Assembly (NCBI RefSeq): GCF_015206815.1
Contig: NZ_JADEXZ010000001.1
Location: 62,001 to 126,000, forward strand
DNA length: 64,000 nucleotides
Source: Fortiea sp. LEGE XX443
GTDB taxonomy: Bacteria > Cyanobacteriota > Cyanobacteriia > Cyanobacteriales > Nostocaceae
Direction of reading: 5' to 3'
Each line of letters begins with the position of its first letter. Position 1 is the stretch's first letter. The notes beneath the pieces were generated by a model, which saw only the letters and a list, made by a program, of their open reading frames with translations, was not told where the DNA came from and made no database searches. This document shows positions 55,929-64,000 of this stretch, piece by piece. The translations under genes were made by a program, and so were the position numbers.

Positions 55929-56762
55929 ATGATGTATACTCGACTGATAGTTCATACGGTTGGCTCTGCTGCTGTAGCTTTAGGTGTGCTGGGAATGAGT
56001 TATTTGTCTTCAGCACAGGCAAATTGTATCCAAACTACAAATAGTCTCAGCAGTGCTGCTCAAAAAATTGTTACAAGTTGTCAGTCACAACCAAGCCGTC
56101 AACTGCTAATTGCTGAGAGTAGAATTAACTTTACTGATATTAGAGGTGTCTACGGCGAAGCAGAAATTAGACAACTAGCCGAATTAGGAGTCTTAGAAAC
56201 CACATCCAGTCAGTTTCAACCTCAAGCACCCATTACTCGTGGTCAGTTCGTGGCTTGGCTAGTCAAGACTTACAATGAATTGCATCAGGAACCAATTCGT
56301 TTGCCGCAAAATGCCAGATTAGCTTTTCCTGATGTATCTTCTTCTCATCCTCACTTCTCTTTGATTCAAGCCGCTCATCAAGCAGGTTTCCTGGCTGGGT
56401 TTGATGATGGTAACTTTAGACCAGATGACATTTTGACACGAGAACAGATGATTGCTCTCAAAAGCAACTTCGATTCTAATCCTCAACTAAGAAATTATCC
56501 TAACGCTCTGCGTGACTACCGTAACTTTATTGGCAAGACAAAAGGCTTTACTGATGAAGCTCAAATTAGCGACAGATATGTTCCTTTCATTGCCTTTGAT
56601 TTAGGTAATGCTGCTAGTGGTAAAAACTTTGCGCGAGTTTATGGACGTACCCGCATCTATGCACCTAAAAAAGCTGCAACACGAGCGGAAGCATCTGTAC
56701 TTTTGTCTCGGTTCCGTAAGGGTGGAACAGTAGAACAGGCTTTAAGAAGAAGAAACCGATAA
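55929..56762 (+). CDS. SLH-domain exported protein
   Basis: A 277-residue exported protein with GGAGG at 55917-55921. Residues 1-32 are a signal peptide (LIVHTVGSAAVALGVLGMSY, cut near AQA). Three S-layer homology repeats follow: INFTDIRGVYGEAEIRQLAE to TRGQFVAWLVKTY (about 66-115), FPDVSSSHPHFSLIQAAHQA to LTREQMIALKS (about 137-180), and GFTDEAQISDRYVPFIAFDL to TRAEASVLLSRF (about 200-265). SLH repeats bind pyruvylated or secondary cell-wall polymers; in cyanobacteria they tether envelope proteins to peptidoglycan. There is no porin domain, so it is a short SLH-only protein. Confidence 0.9.
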   Translation: MMYTRLIVHTVGSAAVALGVLGMSYLSSAQANCIQTTNSLSSAAQKIVTSCQSQPSRQLLIAESRINFTDIRGVYGEAEIRQLAELGVLETTSSQFQPQAPITRGQFVAWLVKTYNELHQEPIRLPQNARLAFPDVSSSHPHFSLIQAAHQAGFLAGFDDGNFRPDDILTREQMIALKSNFDSNPQLRNYPNALRDYRNFIGKTKGFTDEAQISDRYVPFIAFDLGNAASGKNFARVYGRTRIYAPKKAATRAEASVLLSRFRKGGTVEQALRRRNR

Positions 56763-56874
56763 GATTTTATAATAAGTACCTTGGTGCTGACATAGTTGAT
56801 AGAACTGTTCGTCTGTGAGATGAACAGTGTTTAGGTTTAATGCCAAAGGAGTGATAGCCATAAAGCAGCATTAA

Positions 56875-57537
56875 TTAACTATGAATGTTACCATCTGGCA
56901 TAATTGCACCTGCTAAGTTAGCACCAATCAGTTTCACTAGCAAGCGATCGCCAGAACGAATTCGTGCGCCTGTTAAGTCGGCTCCACGCAAATCAGCGCC
57001 ACTAAGATCCGCACCAATTAGGTTAGTATTACGCAAATTTGCTTCTCTCATATCTGCTAAAAGTAAGTTAGCCCTAAATAAATTTGCTTCTGACAAATTT
57101 GCACCTCTAAGAATAACTTTGTGCATAAAAGTATCACTGAGATCAGCACCACTTAAATTCGCATAACTCAAGTTTCTCCCAGATAAATCTTTGTTACTTA
57201 AATTTGCTCGACTAAAATCTTTACCGCTCAAATCTGTACTCTGCTTTGGCGGTTGAGGTGTGGGTTGTGGCGATTTTGTTGGTTGAGGTGACTGGTAGTG
57301 CGGAGTAGTATGATGCTTACCATTTGAAGAGTTACCATTTACAGAACGCAATTTGTCCCGCGCTTCATTAATTGCCTTGAGCTTTTCTTGAGCTTTTTGT
57401 TGCAAGCGGCTATTATCTTTGGGAAGGCGATCGGGATGCCACACAAAGACTAAATCTTTATAAGCCTGGTTTACTTCATCAAGCGTTGCTCCAGGCTCTA
57501 ATTCTAAGACTCGATAATACCGCTCCAACTCTTTCAT
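56875..57537 (-). CDS. J-domain and pentapeptide-repeat protein
   Basis: A 220-residue fusion of a DnaJ J-domain (about 1-66: YYRVLELEPGATLDEVNQAY, with the HPD of VWHPDRLPKDN that activates Hsp70, then NEARDKLRSVNG), a Pro/Gln/Ser/Thr linker (70-98), and pentapeptide repeats (about 100-200, A(D/N)LSxxx units such as NLSYANLSGADLSDTF). The repeats should fold as a right-handed quadrilateral helix. It is probably a DnaK co-chaperone with a protein-binding tail, or an adaptor; this combination is characteristic of cyanobacteria. Confidence 0.9.
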   Translation of the reverse strand: MKELERYYRVLELEPGATLDEVNQAYKDLVFVWHPDRLPKDNSRLQQKAQEKLKAINEARDKLRSVNGNSSNGKHHTTPHYQSPQPTKSPQPTPQPPKQSTDLSGKDFSRANLSNKDLSGRNLSYANLSGADLSDTFMHKVILRGANLSEANLFRANLLLADMREANLRNTNLIGADLSGADLRGADLTGARIRSGDRLLVKLIGANLAGAIMPDGNIHS

Positions 57538-57608
57538 AAGCTGTTTTTAATAGTCAATTTCAATGGTCAATAGTCAATGGTTATTGTCCCTTTTTATCCG
57601 TGTTCCCG

Positions 57609-58103
57609 TCATCTTCCTATTTCTCCATTTCGCCATCGATTCATAGCTCTGAAATATGCTGCAACAGGAATTTGATAAACCTCAACAATAATCCACAAAA
57701 CGATTGATAAATGTGACAAAAAAGTTAAGATAGTCCAGATGTATGGTAGCCAAGTGATGGGAGAATCAATAGATGGAGGAAAGTAGAAAGCGACGATGCC
57801 AATTAAACTAGTAGGAAGAAAGACAAAAGCGATCGCGGCTATCCCATAACCCCAACCCAACTCCACACCTTCTAACTGAGCTTCTGTCCAACTAAAACCA
57901 TTCCAACGCCAAATTAAAGGCGGTTGACGCGAAGGCATCTTGATTTGTTGTTGCTCTAAGTTAACAGTAAAAATCTCTTGGCAGAAATCACAAGCCATCG
58001 TCTCCATTAATGGCATTTGTGAAATCTTACCGACTCGACAAACTGGACAAGGATAAACTCCATGATGGTCAAAAGATTTGGTGAAGATTTTGGAACTGGG
58101 CAT
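57609..58103 (-). CDS. Zinc-ribbon membrane protein of unknown function
   Basis: About 164 residues. The N-terminal part contains YPCPVCRVG and, about 20 residues on, MACDFCQEIF, a C-x2-C/C-x2-C pair expected to bind zinc. It is followed by KMPSRQPPLIWRWNGFSWTE and two membrane helices (GIAAIAFVFLPTSLIGIVAF; WTILTFLSHLSIVLWIIVEV). I do not know a characterised homologue. It runs in the same direction as the J-domain gene 72 bases downstream. The two leading Met codons (58106, 58103) are equivalent; the second is used. Confidence 0.7.
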   Translation of the reverse strand: MPSSKIFTKSFDHHGVYPCPVCRVGKISQMPLMETMACDFCQEIFTVNLEQQQIKMPSRQPPLIWRWNGFSWTEAQLEGVELGWGYGIAAIAFVFLPTSLIGIVAFYFPPSIDSPITWLPYIWTILTFLSHLSIVLWIIVEVYQIPVAAYFRAMNRWRNGEIGR

Positions 58104-58294
58104 CATAAAACTAAGTTATCCGCAAAAGTATATGTGTTGGCGCAAGATTGCATAACCAAGCTTGTAAGGGTTTTGGGGAAAGTATTCTCCTCATCCTGAC
58201 ACCCTTAAGCTCATTTTTCAGTTATCAACCAGCCACAAGCTTGCATTCCCAGAGTTGTAATGAGTCTATCGTTTTTTTGGGTGTTGTGTGGTGC

Positions 58295-58323
58295 TTGACG
58301 GGAGCGATCGCTTTTGTTATTGT
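58295..58323 (+). promoter_or_regulatory. Candidate promoter of the first hairpin transcript
   Basis: TTGACG at 58295-58300 and TATTGT at 58318-58323 with a 17-base spacer fit a sigma-70 promoter. A start near 58330 would give an RNA of about 160 nt ending at the terminator at 58459-58488. Pattern-based only. Confidence 0.35.
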
Positions 58324-58329
58324 GAGCCT

Positions 58330-58490
58330 AGCAAAGCTATATATTCAATTTTGTATCTCAGCGCATCATCTATGTTCAGCAGCAATTACTACTTTTATTT
58401 TTGGTTTAAGGCGGTTCACCGGGGGTGAGTCACGTTTCCCAATGGAAACCGCCCGGTGAACCGCAGAAGCCCACTCTGCGGTTTTTTTGT
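58330..58490 (+). ncRNA. Candidate structured RNA with mutually exclusive hairpins, module 1
   Basis: A perfect 13-bp stem GCGGTTCACCGGG (58411-58423)/CCCGGTGAACCGC (58452-58464) encloses a second perfect hairpin GTTTCC-CAAT-GGAAAC (58434-58449). The 3' arm overlaps a terminator stem AACCGCAGA (58459-58467)/TCTGCGGTT (58475-58483) followed by TTTTTTT. The bases AACCGC are used by both, so the structures exclude each other. No coding gene lies upstream on this strand. It may be a free-standing small RNA or an attenuator; the 5' end is a guess. Confidence 0.5.
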
Positions 58491-58629
58491 TTTTAGGAGC
58501 GCCCTAGGAGGGGAAGTCAAAAGTCAAAAGTATTAAATCCCCTTAAATCCCCTTACACTTTCACCTGTTACCTGTCACCTATTACCTATGTTTCTGAAAA
58601 TATTGAGCATGATGGCTAATATCGACAAC

Positions 58630-58734
58630 TACTTTTACAGCTTTTACTTTTGGCCTAGAGCAAATTCCGGGTAAATAGCGTCATGTCAATCAATCAGAAC
58701 GCGCCCGGAAACTAAGAGTCTCCGGGTTTTTTTT
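58630..58734 (+). ncRNA. Candidate structured RNA with mutually exclusive hairpins, module 2
   Basis: TTCCGGG at 58665-58671 can pair with CCCGGAA at 58704-58710. The latter can instead form the terminator stem CCCGGA-a-ACT / AGT-c-TCCGGG (58704-58726), followed by eight T. Like module 1 it is preceded by an 'acttttacttttgg' stretch, so the two look like diverged tandem copies. The next gene on the strand is the DAHP synthase at 59027, nearly 300 bases on. Function unknown. Confidence 0.45.
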
Positions 58735-58980
58735 ATAGCAAATTGCTGAGTGGAAAACCAGTAATTTCAAGGCTTTGAGCAATCAATACTGTCCTAACTT
58801 AAATACAGTTCAGTTAACAGATTTCTACTTGATTGTGTCGGAAAAACCAAGAATTGGGGGGATTCTCCCCCATACCCCCGATTGGGGGCATTCTGCCGCC
58901 CCCAAACCCCCTACAGAAGGGTTGATCTGTTTACGCTTAAGTTTCGATTTTTTCTTAAGCGAACTGTATTAGGCTATATC
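58734..58980. repeat. Two dispersed repeats before the DAHP synthase gene
   Basis: At 58734-58800 is a reverse-oriented copy of the TATAGCA family (related to 23186-23271 through its 'caaggctttgagcaat' part). At about 58852-58916 is the C/G-rich 'ggggggattctcccccat...cccccaaacccccta' palindrome related to 5488-5555. Frames crossing them are repeat translations. Confidence 0.55.
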
Positions 58981-59026
58981 TTTCATACTTCAGACTTCAA
59001 ACTTTATACTTTCGGAGAATCAAACC

Positions 59027-59899
59027 ATGATTAACGCCAAACTCGCCGCCCAATCTCATCCCAACCACCAAACAATTGTTAAACTCTCAGATACAATCGC
59101 CTTCGGTGGCGAAGAACTAGTAATAATTGGTGGCCCTTGTACAGTTGAAAGCTTAGAACAAATGGAAACAGTCGCTCAAAGGCTATCTTCTGCACCAGTG
59201 CAAGCCTTACGCGGTGGTGTTTACAAACCCCGCACCTCGCCTTACGCCTTCCAGGGAATGGCAGAAGCCGGATTAGAAATTTTAGCAAGGGTGCGATCGC
59301 TCTACAATATTCCTGTAGTCACAGAAGTCATGTCAATTTCCCAAATTGAAGTCATCGCCGCCCATGCTGATATGCTGCAAGTTGGTAGCCGCAATATGCA
59401 AAACTTCGACTTACTCAAGGCTTTAGGACAAGTTGACAAACCAATTTTGCTCAAACGTGGTTTAGCCGCCACAATTGAAGAATTCGTCATGGCTGCTGAA
59501 TACATTCTCAGTCATGGTAATCAAAATGTAGTGCTGTGCGAAAGAGGTATCCGCAGCTTTGATAATTACACCCGCAACGTCTTAGACTTAGGCGCAGTCG
59601 CAGCACTCAAGCAAATCACTCACTTACCTGTGATTGTAGATCCTTCCCACGCCGTCGGGAAACGAGAACTAGTTGCACCTGTCGCCAAAGCATCTGTGGC
59701 TTGTGGTGCAGATGGGTTAATTATTGAGTGTCACCCAGAACCAGAAAAATCCGTTTCTGATGCCCGTCAAGCATTATCTTTAGAAGACATGGTGAACTTA
59801 GTTGATACATTAAAGCCCGTAGCATCTGCTGTAGGACGCAGAATATCAGAAAACAAAGGGGTGGGTGTAAAACCTGCCCCTATTTGTTACGCGGCTTAA
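59027..59899 (+). CDS. aroF: 3-deoxy-7-phosphoheptulonate (DAHP) synthase, short class I-beta
   Basis: A 290-residue enzyme that condenses phosphoenolpyruvate with erythrose 4-phosphate, the first step of the shikimate pathway. The KDOPS-like barrel is complete: [85 protein letters not shown] and [16 protein letters not shown], with Cys, His, Glu and Asp metal ligands. It lacks the extra N-terminal regulatory domain of about 50-60 residues of many class I-beta enzymes, so allosteric control may be absent. GGAG at 59013-59016 is the ribosome binding site. Two hairpin/terminator modules lie upstream. Confidence 0.93.
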   Translation: MINAKLAAQSHPNHQTIVKLSDTIAFGGEELVIIGGPCTVESLEQMETVAQRLSSAPVQALRGGVYKPRTSPYAFQGMAEAGLEILARVRSLYNIPVVTEVMSISQIEVIAAHADMLQVGSRNMQNFDLLKALGQVDKPILLKRGLAATIEEFVMAAEYILSHGNQNVVLCERGIRSFDNYTRNVLDLGAVAALKQITHLPVIVDPSHAVGKRELVAPVAKASVACGADGLIIECHPEPEKSVSDARQALSLEDMVNLVDTLKPVASAVGRRISENKGVGVKPAPICYAA

Positions 59900-59907
59900 G
59901 ATTTCTA

Positions 59908-60015
59908 ACGAACCACAGAGAGAAGTTGCGTGCGGGGGTTCCCCCCTTTGAGCAAACTTCGGTAGACGCAGAGGACATGGAGAAATTATACTCTCCGCGC
60001 CTTTGCGTGAGATAA
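59908..60015. repeat. Dispersed repeat with a nested palindrome
   Basis: The outer repeat 'cgaaccacagag...acgcagaggacatggagaaat...ctctccgcgcctttgcgtgag' is split by a palindrome GAAGTTGC...GCAAACTTC at 59922-59960, which has a gggggttcccccc hairpin in its middle. Variants of the outer repeat without the insert occur at 15420-15445 and 34600-34690. The remaining part of this gap (to 60211) is AT-rich upstream DNA of the GTPase gene. Confidence 0.55.
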
Positions 60016-60211
60016 ATTCTTCTGTAATTACGTAACACTAAAATCTTCTTTAATTGATAAAAATAAATTGTAAATTAAGATGTAATTGCAATAATTCTAT
60101 TTTAGAATAACATCCCAAAACAATTGAATCAAAATTCAAAATCAAAAACTGTATTTGTTTGATAATTTTATGGTATGATTTAGTCCAACGTGGATTTATT
60201 AGAAAATAATT

Positions 60212-61465
60212 ATGGACTTAGAAAGTTTAGAAAAAGAATTACAAAAAATCAAAAATAGTCTTAAATATCCTTGTGTAGCTATTATTGGAAAAACTGGAGC
60301 TGGCAAAAGTTCTTTAATAAAAGCAGTATTTGGGATTGATACCCAAGGAGTAGAAGGTATTAAAACTGGTGCTGGTAAACCCCAAACGACAGAGTATGAA
60401 AAATATCCAAAGCATCCAAGAGAAGATAAACCTATATACCTTTATGACTCTCCTGGCTACGAAGCTCATAAAACACAGGAGTTTTTAGATAAGACAATTA
60501 AGTTTTTAGATGAGCGTAAATTAAAAGTAATTAATAATAATTTTTCAAGTGATGATAGTATTCACTTGGTTTGGTACGCTGTAGCTGGATCTGGTAAAAG
60601 ATTTGAAGAATTTGATAAAACAATAATAAAAAAAATTAAGGAAAATAAAATACCACTAATTATTGTTTTAACCCAAATAGATATGTTGAAAAACAAAGAA
60701 TTAACTGAGTTGAAGACGGAAGTGAAAAATTATGTAGATGAATTAGCCAAAGAGCTTCAAGGGACAAGAAAAAATTTAAACATAGAAATCTTAGAAGTTG
60801 CAGCAGACCCACACGAAAGAACCTCAATAATCGAGAAGCAAGAGTATCAAGAAAAACTATTGCAGCTTGTAGATAAAAGTATTGAATTATTACCGACCAC
60901 CTATCAAAATGCCTTTATTTACTCACAAGAACTAAATATAAAAAAGAAAAGGAAAATAGCTTGGTTGTTTATTGTAACTGGCGCAAGCGCTACTTTTGCT
61001 AGTTCATTTACACCTATCCCAGGAACTACACCTTTTGCAACTTTTGGTACTCAATATAGTCTTTTCCAAGAATTAGACAAAATTTATAGTTTTCAAAAAT
61101 ATTCACAAGAGATAAAAGAATTAGTTAACAGTATAGATCAGAACAGAGGGCTTGTTTTAGCGGCTGGTTTGGTACTTGACATAGGCTCTACTACTTTTAG
61201 TATTTTATTTCCGGGTTTATTTGTTGTTGGAGAAACTATAGCGGGAGGTATTGCAGCTACTTATATTTTAAATGTAAGCCTTGCATACGCTAAAACTTTA
61301 GAAGAAGTATCTCTGCGTTATCTTAGCTTAGATGTTACTAAAGATGAAATCTTCAAGTATTTTAAAGAACATTTTAAGAAAAATTTTGATAAATATAATC
61401 AATTGCCAAATATTAAAGGAGTAAAAGATATAGATAAAATAGGAGAAGAGTATATAAACGAATAA
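60212..61465 (+). CDS. Membrane-associated Era/Dynamin-like GTPase, AT-rich
   Basis: A 417-residue GTPase. The G1 loop is GKTGAGKSS (26-34), G3 is DSPG (79-82) and G4 is TQID (154-157) instead of NKxD. The C-terminal half has hydrophobic segments (IAWLFIVTGASATFASSF, LVLAAGLVLDIGSTTFSILF, GLFVVGETIAGGIAATYILN), suggesting membrane insertion or a DUF697/EcsC-like domain. Lys/Ile/Asn codons dominate, and the gene is much richer in A/T than its neighbours, suggesting recent acquisition. Similar GTPases occur near defence or stress genes; its role here is unknown. Confidence 0.8.
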   Translation: MDLESLEKELQKIKNSLKYPCVAIIGKTGAGKSSLIKAVFGIDTQGVEGIKTGAGKPQTTEYEKYPKHPREDKPIYLYDSPGYEAHKTQEFLDKTIKFLDERKLKVINNNFSSDDSIHLVWYAVAGSGKRFEEFDKTIIKKIKENKIPLIIVLTQIDMLKNKELTELKTEVKNYVDELAKELQGTRKNLNIEILEVAADPHERTSIIEKQEYQEKLLQLVDKSIELLPTTYQNAFIYSQELNIKKKRKIAWLFIVTGASATFASSFTPIPGTTPFATFGTQYSLFQELDKIYSFQKYSQEIKELVNSIDQNRGLVLAAGLVLDIGSTTFSILFPGLFVVGETIAGGIAATYILNVSLAYAKTLEEVSLRYLSLDVTKDEIFKYFKEHFKKNFDKYNQLPNIKGVKDIDKIGEEYINE

Positions 61466-61672
61466 AATATAGCTATCTTAAATTTAAGAAAAAATACTAT
61501 TATAAAAGTAGTATTTGATTTATTGTTTCGTGTTTTTTGTTTCTGGTTCTGAGTATAAATATAATTTTTAGTAGATAATCAAATTTATATATAATATTAT
61601 TTTGCCTATTTTCTCATTAATAATTCAGAATTGCTATATTAGAGTAGTAGATAAGCAAAGATTAATACTGTA

Positions 61673-62143
61673 ATGACTACCAAACAGAACAACACCTCAT
61701 TTAAGTTCACTTTTACCCAGCTATTAATAGCGGTTATTGTCATAGGTATAATATGGATAGTGGTAAGTAGTAGTTTTATATTCAAAAATATTTTAAATAA
61801 GTCAGGCTCCATTGAAAAAACTATGGAGGCAGCAAGAGCAGTTTTGTTAGAAACTCAAAAAAAAGCATCTACTGAAGGGAGAAGTTATACTCTACAGTTT
61901 CGGAATAGCGCAGAAGGTGTTGAATATTTAACAGCACAAACTAGTTCACAATCTGAATGGCAAAAACTTAGCAATGATACAGCTATAGTAGTGCAGGAAT
62001 CGAAAATATTGTTTGATTCTAAAGGTAATTTGAAATCATTAACCAGTCCGTTGACTTTTGATTATAAAAGTCAACGGAAATGCTGGATTATTGACTCAAA
62101 TCTCAAGAATATTAGGGAGGAAGAGGGTGGAGATTGTAAATGA
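61673..62143 (+). CDS. Pilin/pseudopilin-like membrane protein, degenerate N-terminus
   Basis: A 156-residue protein whose N-terminal segment FKFTFTQLLIAVIVIGIIW closely resembles type IV pilin/GspH helices (FTLIELLVAVIIIGIL). The invariant Glu5 is Gln here and the residue before the helix is Lys rather than the Gly cleaved by prepilin peptidase. The rest (AARAVLLETQKKASTEGRSY, VVQESKILFDSKGNLKS, a Cys near CWIIDSN and a C-terminal Cys) reads like a GspH globular domain with a possible disulphide. It is AT-rich like the GTPase upstream. Possibly a non-processed, membrane-anchored relative. Confidence 0.65.
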   Translation: MTTKQNNTSFKFTFTQLLIAVIVIGIIWIVVSSSFIFKNILNKSGSIEKTMEAARAVLLETQKKASTEGRSYTLQFRNSAEGVEYLTAQTSSQSEWQKLSNDTAIVVQESKILFDSKGNLKSLTSPLTFDYKSQRKCWIIDSNLKNIREEEGGDCK

Positions 62144-62216
62144 TAAATTTCAATTAACTGCAATATTATGTAGCCTGCAACGATAGGAATAAAACAGCAA
62201 ATTTTTCAACTAAACT

Positions 62217-62495
62217 TCAAATACAACACCGCGATAAATTTTTCACATCTGGATATACGCCACGCCGATATTCAGGAATCCATAGGCGTAAATCGCTGTT
62301 AATTGGCTCAAATTGAGTATCGCGCAGCAGAAAGCTAAGATAGGTCAAAATATTACCACTGATGCGGCTGTGTTTGAGTGTTCCTCCGGGTATTGGCACA
62401 ATTTCTCCATCTCGGTATTCGCTGCGTCCTTCCGCTTTTTCTTCAATGGCGCGATATTCATCCAAAGTGTAGCGGTGCTTGATTGTAGAAACCAT
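62217..62495 (-). pseudogene. Truncated Uma2 family gene
   Basis: The frame begins like a normal Uma2 protein (YTLDEYRAIEEKAEGRSEYR, DGEIVPIPGGTLKHSRISGN, LRLWIPEYRRGVYPDV). It then ends after the short unrelated tail KNLSRCCI, just where the strand with the catalytic Glu should follow. About 100 residues are missing and no continuation is found in the 70 bases up to the pilin-like gene. It is therefore a 5' fragment of about 92 codons, probably non-functional. Confidence 0.75.
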
Positions 62496-62618
62496 AGGTC
62501 TTAAGCGATCGCACTGGCTCTAAAATAATAAAACTATTTTGTCATAGAAAATTTCCATCTCCGGCTGAACGCAAGTTCGTATACATTAATTGATGGGCTG
62601 CAACAATCGGAGGGTAAA

Positions 62619-64000
62619 ATGGTAGAAGAGTCACAACAAAAACGTGTGGTAGTCGTTGGTGCAGGTTGGGCTGGTTTAGGCGCAACCTACCATTTAGCCA
62701 AGCAAGGATATGATGTGACACTTCTGGAAGCAGGCCCTTATCCTGGTGGCTTAGTAGCAGGTTGGCAAACCCCAGGCGGTAAATCTGTAGAAGCCGGAAT
62801 TCATGGCTTTTGGTATCCTTACAGAAATATTTTTGCCCTCATCAACGAATTAAACCTTAACCCCTTCACTACCTGGACTCGTTCTGCTCAATATTCACCC
62901 GCAGGTTTAGAAGTAGAATCACCAATTTTTCAAGAATTACCCCAGCTACCTGCACCTTTAGGCACATTTCTCTACACTCACTTTCAGAGATTGCCACTTG
63001 TTGAACGTCTCAGCGCCCTACCTTTACTATATGCTGTAGTTGATTTTGACAATTCTGATGCAGCTTGGCGGCGTTACGATTCTGTGACGGCGCGTGAACT
63101 GTTCAAAGATTTTGGTGTGTCTGCAAGGCTTTATCGTGATGCGTTTGAGCCGATGTTGTTGGTAGGTTTATTTGCTCCAGGCGAACAATGTTCAGCCGCG
63201 GCAACATTAGGGATGCTTTATTATTTTATTTTGGCGCATCAGCCTAATTTTGATGTGGTTTGGTGTCGCGGAACTGTAGGAGAAAAAATCTTCCGTCCTT
63301 GGGTAGAACGAATAGAAAAAGCTGGTGGCAAAGTATTACCAAAACATCGCGTAACTGATTTAATTATTGATAGTAATAATCGCGCTACAGGTGTGGTTTG
63401 TGGTGATGAAGTGTTTAACGCTGATGTCGTGGTTTTTGCTGTTGGTGTCACTGGGATGAAAAAAATTGTTGCTTCTAGTCCTAGTTTACAAAGTCGGGAA
63501 GAATTTCGGAATTTAAATAATTTAGGAGCGATTGATGTTTTAGCAACGCGGCTGTGGTTTGACCGCAAAATTGATATTCCTCGCCCTTCTAATGCTTGCT
63601 TTGGCTTTGATGCCACGACTGGATGGACATTTTTTGATTTGAATGCGCTGCATGATGAATATCAAAATGAGCCAGGAACAGTAATTGAAGCTGATTTTTA
63701 TCATGCAAATCAGTTTCTAAATTTAAGTGATGCAGAAATTATTCCCATAGTTCAGAATTATTTAGCAACTTGTATACCTGCATTTAAAGAAGCAAAAGTA
63801 ATTGATAGTAGTGTAATTCGCTTGTCAAATGCGGTAACTCATTTCTCTCCTGGTAGCTATCAATATATGTTGCCAGCCAGGACAAGTTTTGCCAATGTAT
63901 TTATGAGTGGTGATTGGATTGTCAACCGTCACGGTTCATGGTCGCAAGAAAAAGCGTATGTTACAGGTTTAGAAGCAGCAAATTTTGTAGTGTCTTATTT
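62619..64000 (+). CDS. Carotenoid-desaturase-like FAD amine oxidoreductase, 3' end outside window
   Basis: At least 460 residues, running off the right edge. The ATG at 62619 follows CGGAGGG (62607-62613). The Rossmann FAD motif is VVVVGAGWAGLGATYHLAKQ, then LLEAGPYPGGLVAGWQTPGG, the phytoene-desaturase/amine-oxidase GG motif, and HGFWYPYRNIFALINELNL. The C-terminal FAD signature is visible near the end (VFMSGDWIVNRHGSWSQEKA, YVTGLEAANFV). It resembles cyanobacterial/plant-type phytoene and zeta-carotene desaturases but matches neither exactly by memory, so the substrate (carotenoid or other isoprenoid) is open. Confidence 0.88.
   Translation, partial: MVEESQQKRVVVVGAGWAGLGATYHLAKQGYDVTLLEAGPYPGGLVAGWQTPGGKSVEAGIHGFWYPYRNIFALINELNLNPFTTWTRSAQYSPAGLEVESPIFQELPQLPAPLGTFLYTHFQRLPLVERLSALPLLYAVVDFDNSDAAWRRYDSVTARELFKDFGVSARLYRDAFEPMLLVGLFAPGEQCSAAATLGMLYYFILAHQPNFDVVWCRGTVGEKIFRPWVERIEKAGGKVLPKHRVTDLIIDSNNRATGVVCGDEVFNADVVVFAVGVTGMKKIVASSPSLQSREEFRNLNNLGAIDVLATRLWFDRKIDIPRPSNACFGFDATTGWTFFDLNALHDEYQNEPGTVIEADFYHANQFLNLSDAEIIPIVQNYLATCIPAFKEAKVIDSSVIRLSNAVTHFSPGSYQYMLPARTSFANVFMSGDWIVNRHGSWSQEKAYVTGLEAANFVVSY

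Noticed and set aside
58148-58459. Plus-strand open frame of 103 codons
   Set aside because: It overlaps the promoter-like site and the structured RNA module, has no ribosome binding site and resembles no family.
58400-58734. Glutamine-type (glnA) riboswitch
   Set aside because: The modules lack the core bases I associate with that motif, and no nitrogen-assimilation gene follows.
58775-58972. Plus-strand open frame of 65 codons
   Set aside because: It is the translation of two dispersed intergenic repeats.

Overview
The window is chromosomal DNA of a filamentous, probably heterocyst-forming cyanobacterium (Nostoc/Anabaena type). The signs are very frequent HIP1 octamers (GCGATCGC), short heptad repeats of the TGAAGTA type, many small dispersed repeats, a lumenal cyclophilin of the TLP40/CYP38 kind, a COP23-domain protein, an SLH-domain protein, efp next to accB, and several Uma2-type endonuclease genes. 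No genus or strain is claimed.

Layout. 0-6.5 kb: the 5' part of an SDH/Clp-fold protease, a Uma2 protein, an inverted-repeat-bounded tandem-repeat element, a Ser/Thr kinase, prs, and an HD hydrolase. 6.5-12.2 kb: two Uma2 proteins, an overlapping epimerase/DUF1611 pair (probably dgcA-dgcN, D-glutamate to N-acetyl-L-glutamate), a MazF-type toxin-antitoxin pair, an Rpn-type nuclease and a PerR-like regulator. 12.4-23.1 kb: an M48 protease, a COP23 protein and a 2350-residue phytase/glycerophosphodiesterase exoprotein. 23.2-30.8 kb: two glycosyltransferases, a small exported protein, a 1.4 kb gene-free stretch, a PAS-Crp regulator with an acetyltransferase, and glpK. 30.8-34.6 kb is a decayed zone with a TnsB-like transposase remnant, an ABC permease remnant and a broken NMT1-type binding protein among a receiver protein, a DUF2294 protein and a TPR protein. 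34.7-46.5 kb: an FAD oxidoreductase, the siroheme pair cbiX-cobA, a DUF4359 protein, tRNA-His, an acyltransferase, proS, a GerMN protein, an ArsR regulator, accB, efp and a cyclophilin. 46.7-57.6 kb: a double histidine phosphatase, a dihydroorotase-like protein with altered metal ligands, a half-size EamA transporter, phoD, a creatininase-family protein, a second copy of the tandem-repeat element, hisC, an SDR, an SLH protein and a J-domain/pentapeptide protein. 57.6-64 kb: a zinc-ribbon membrane protein, two look-alike overlapping hairpin/terminator modules, a DAHP synthase, an AT-rich pair (GTPase and degenerate pilin), a truncated Uma2 and the start of a carotenoid-desaturase-like flavoprotein.

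Functional threads. Phosphorus scavenging is represented by the giant phytase/GDPD protein and PhoD. GlpK could use the glycerol side of such chemistry. Core metabolism is scattered as single genes or pairs, as is usual in cyanobacteria. The most unusual material is the mobile-DNA record: at least four inverted-repeat families with two or more copies or nested insertions, and a fragment matching the N-terminus of Tn7-like/CAST TnsB. The other points of interest are the DgcA-DgcN pair, the discontinuous domain plan of the giant exoprotein, and the tandem hairpin modules upstream of the DAHP synthase gene.
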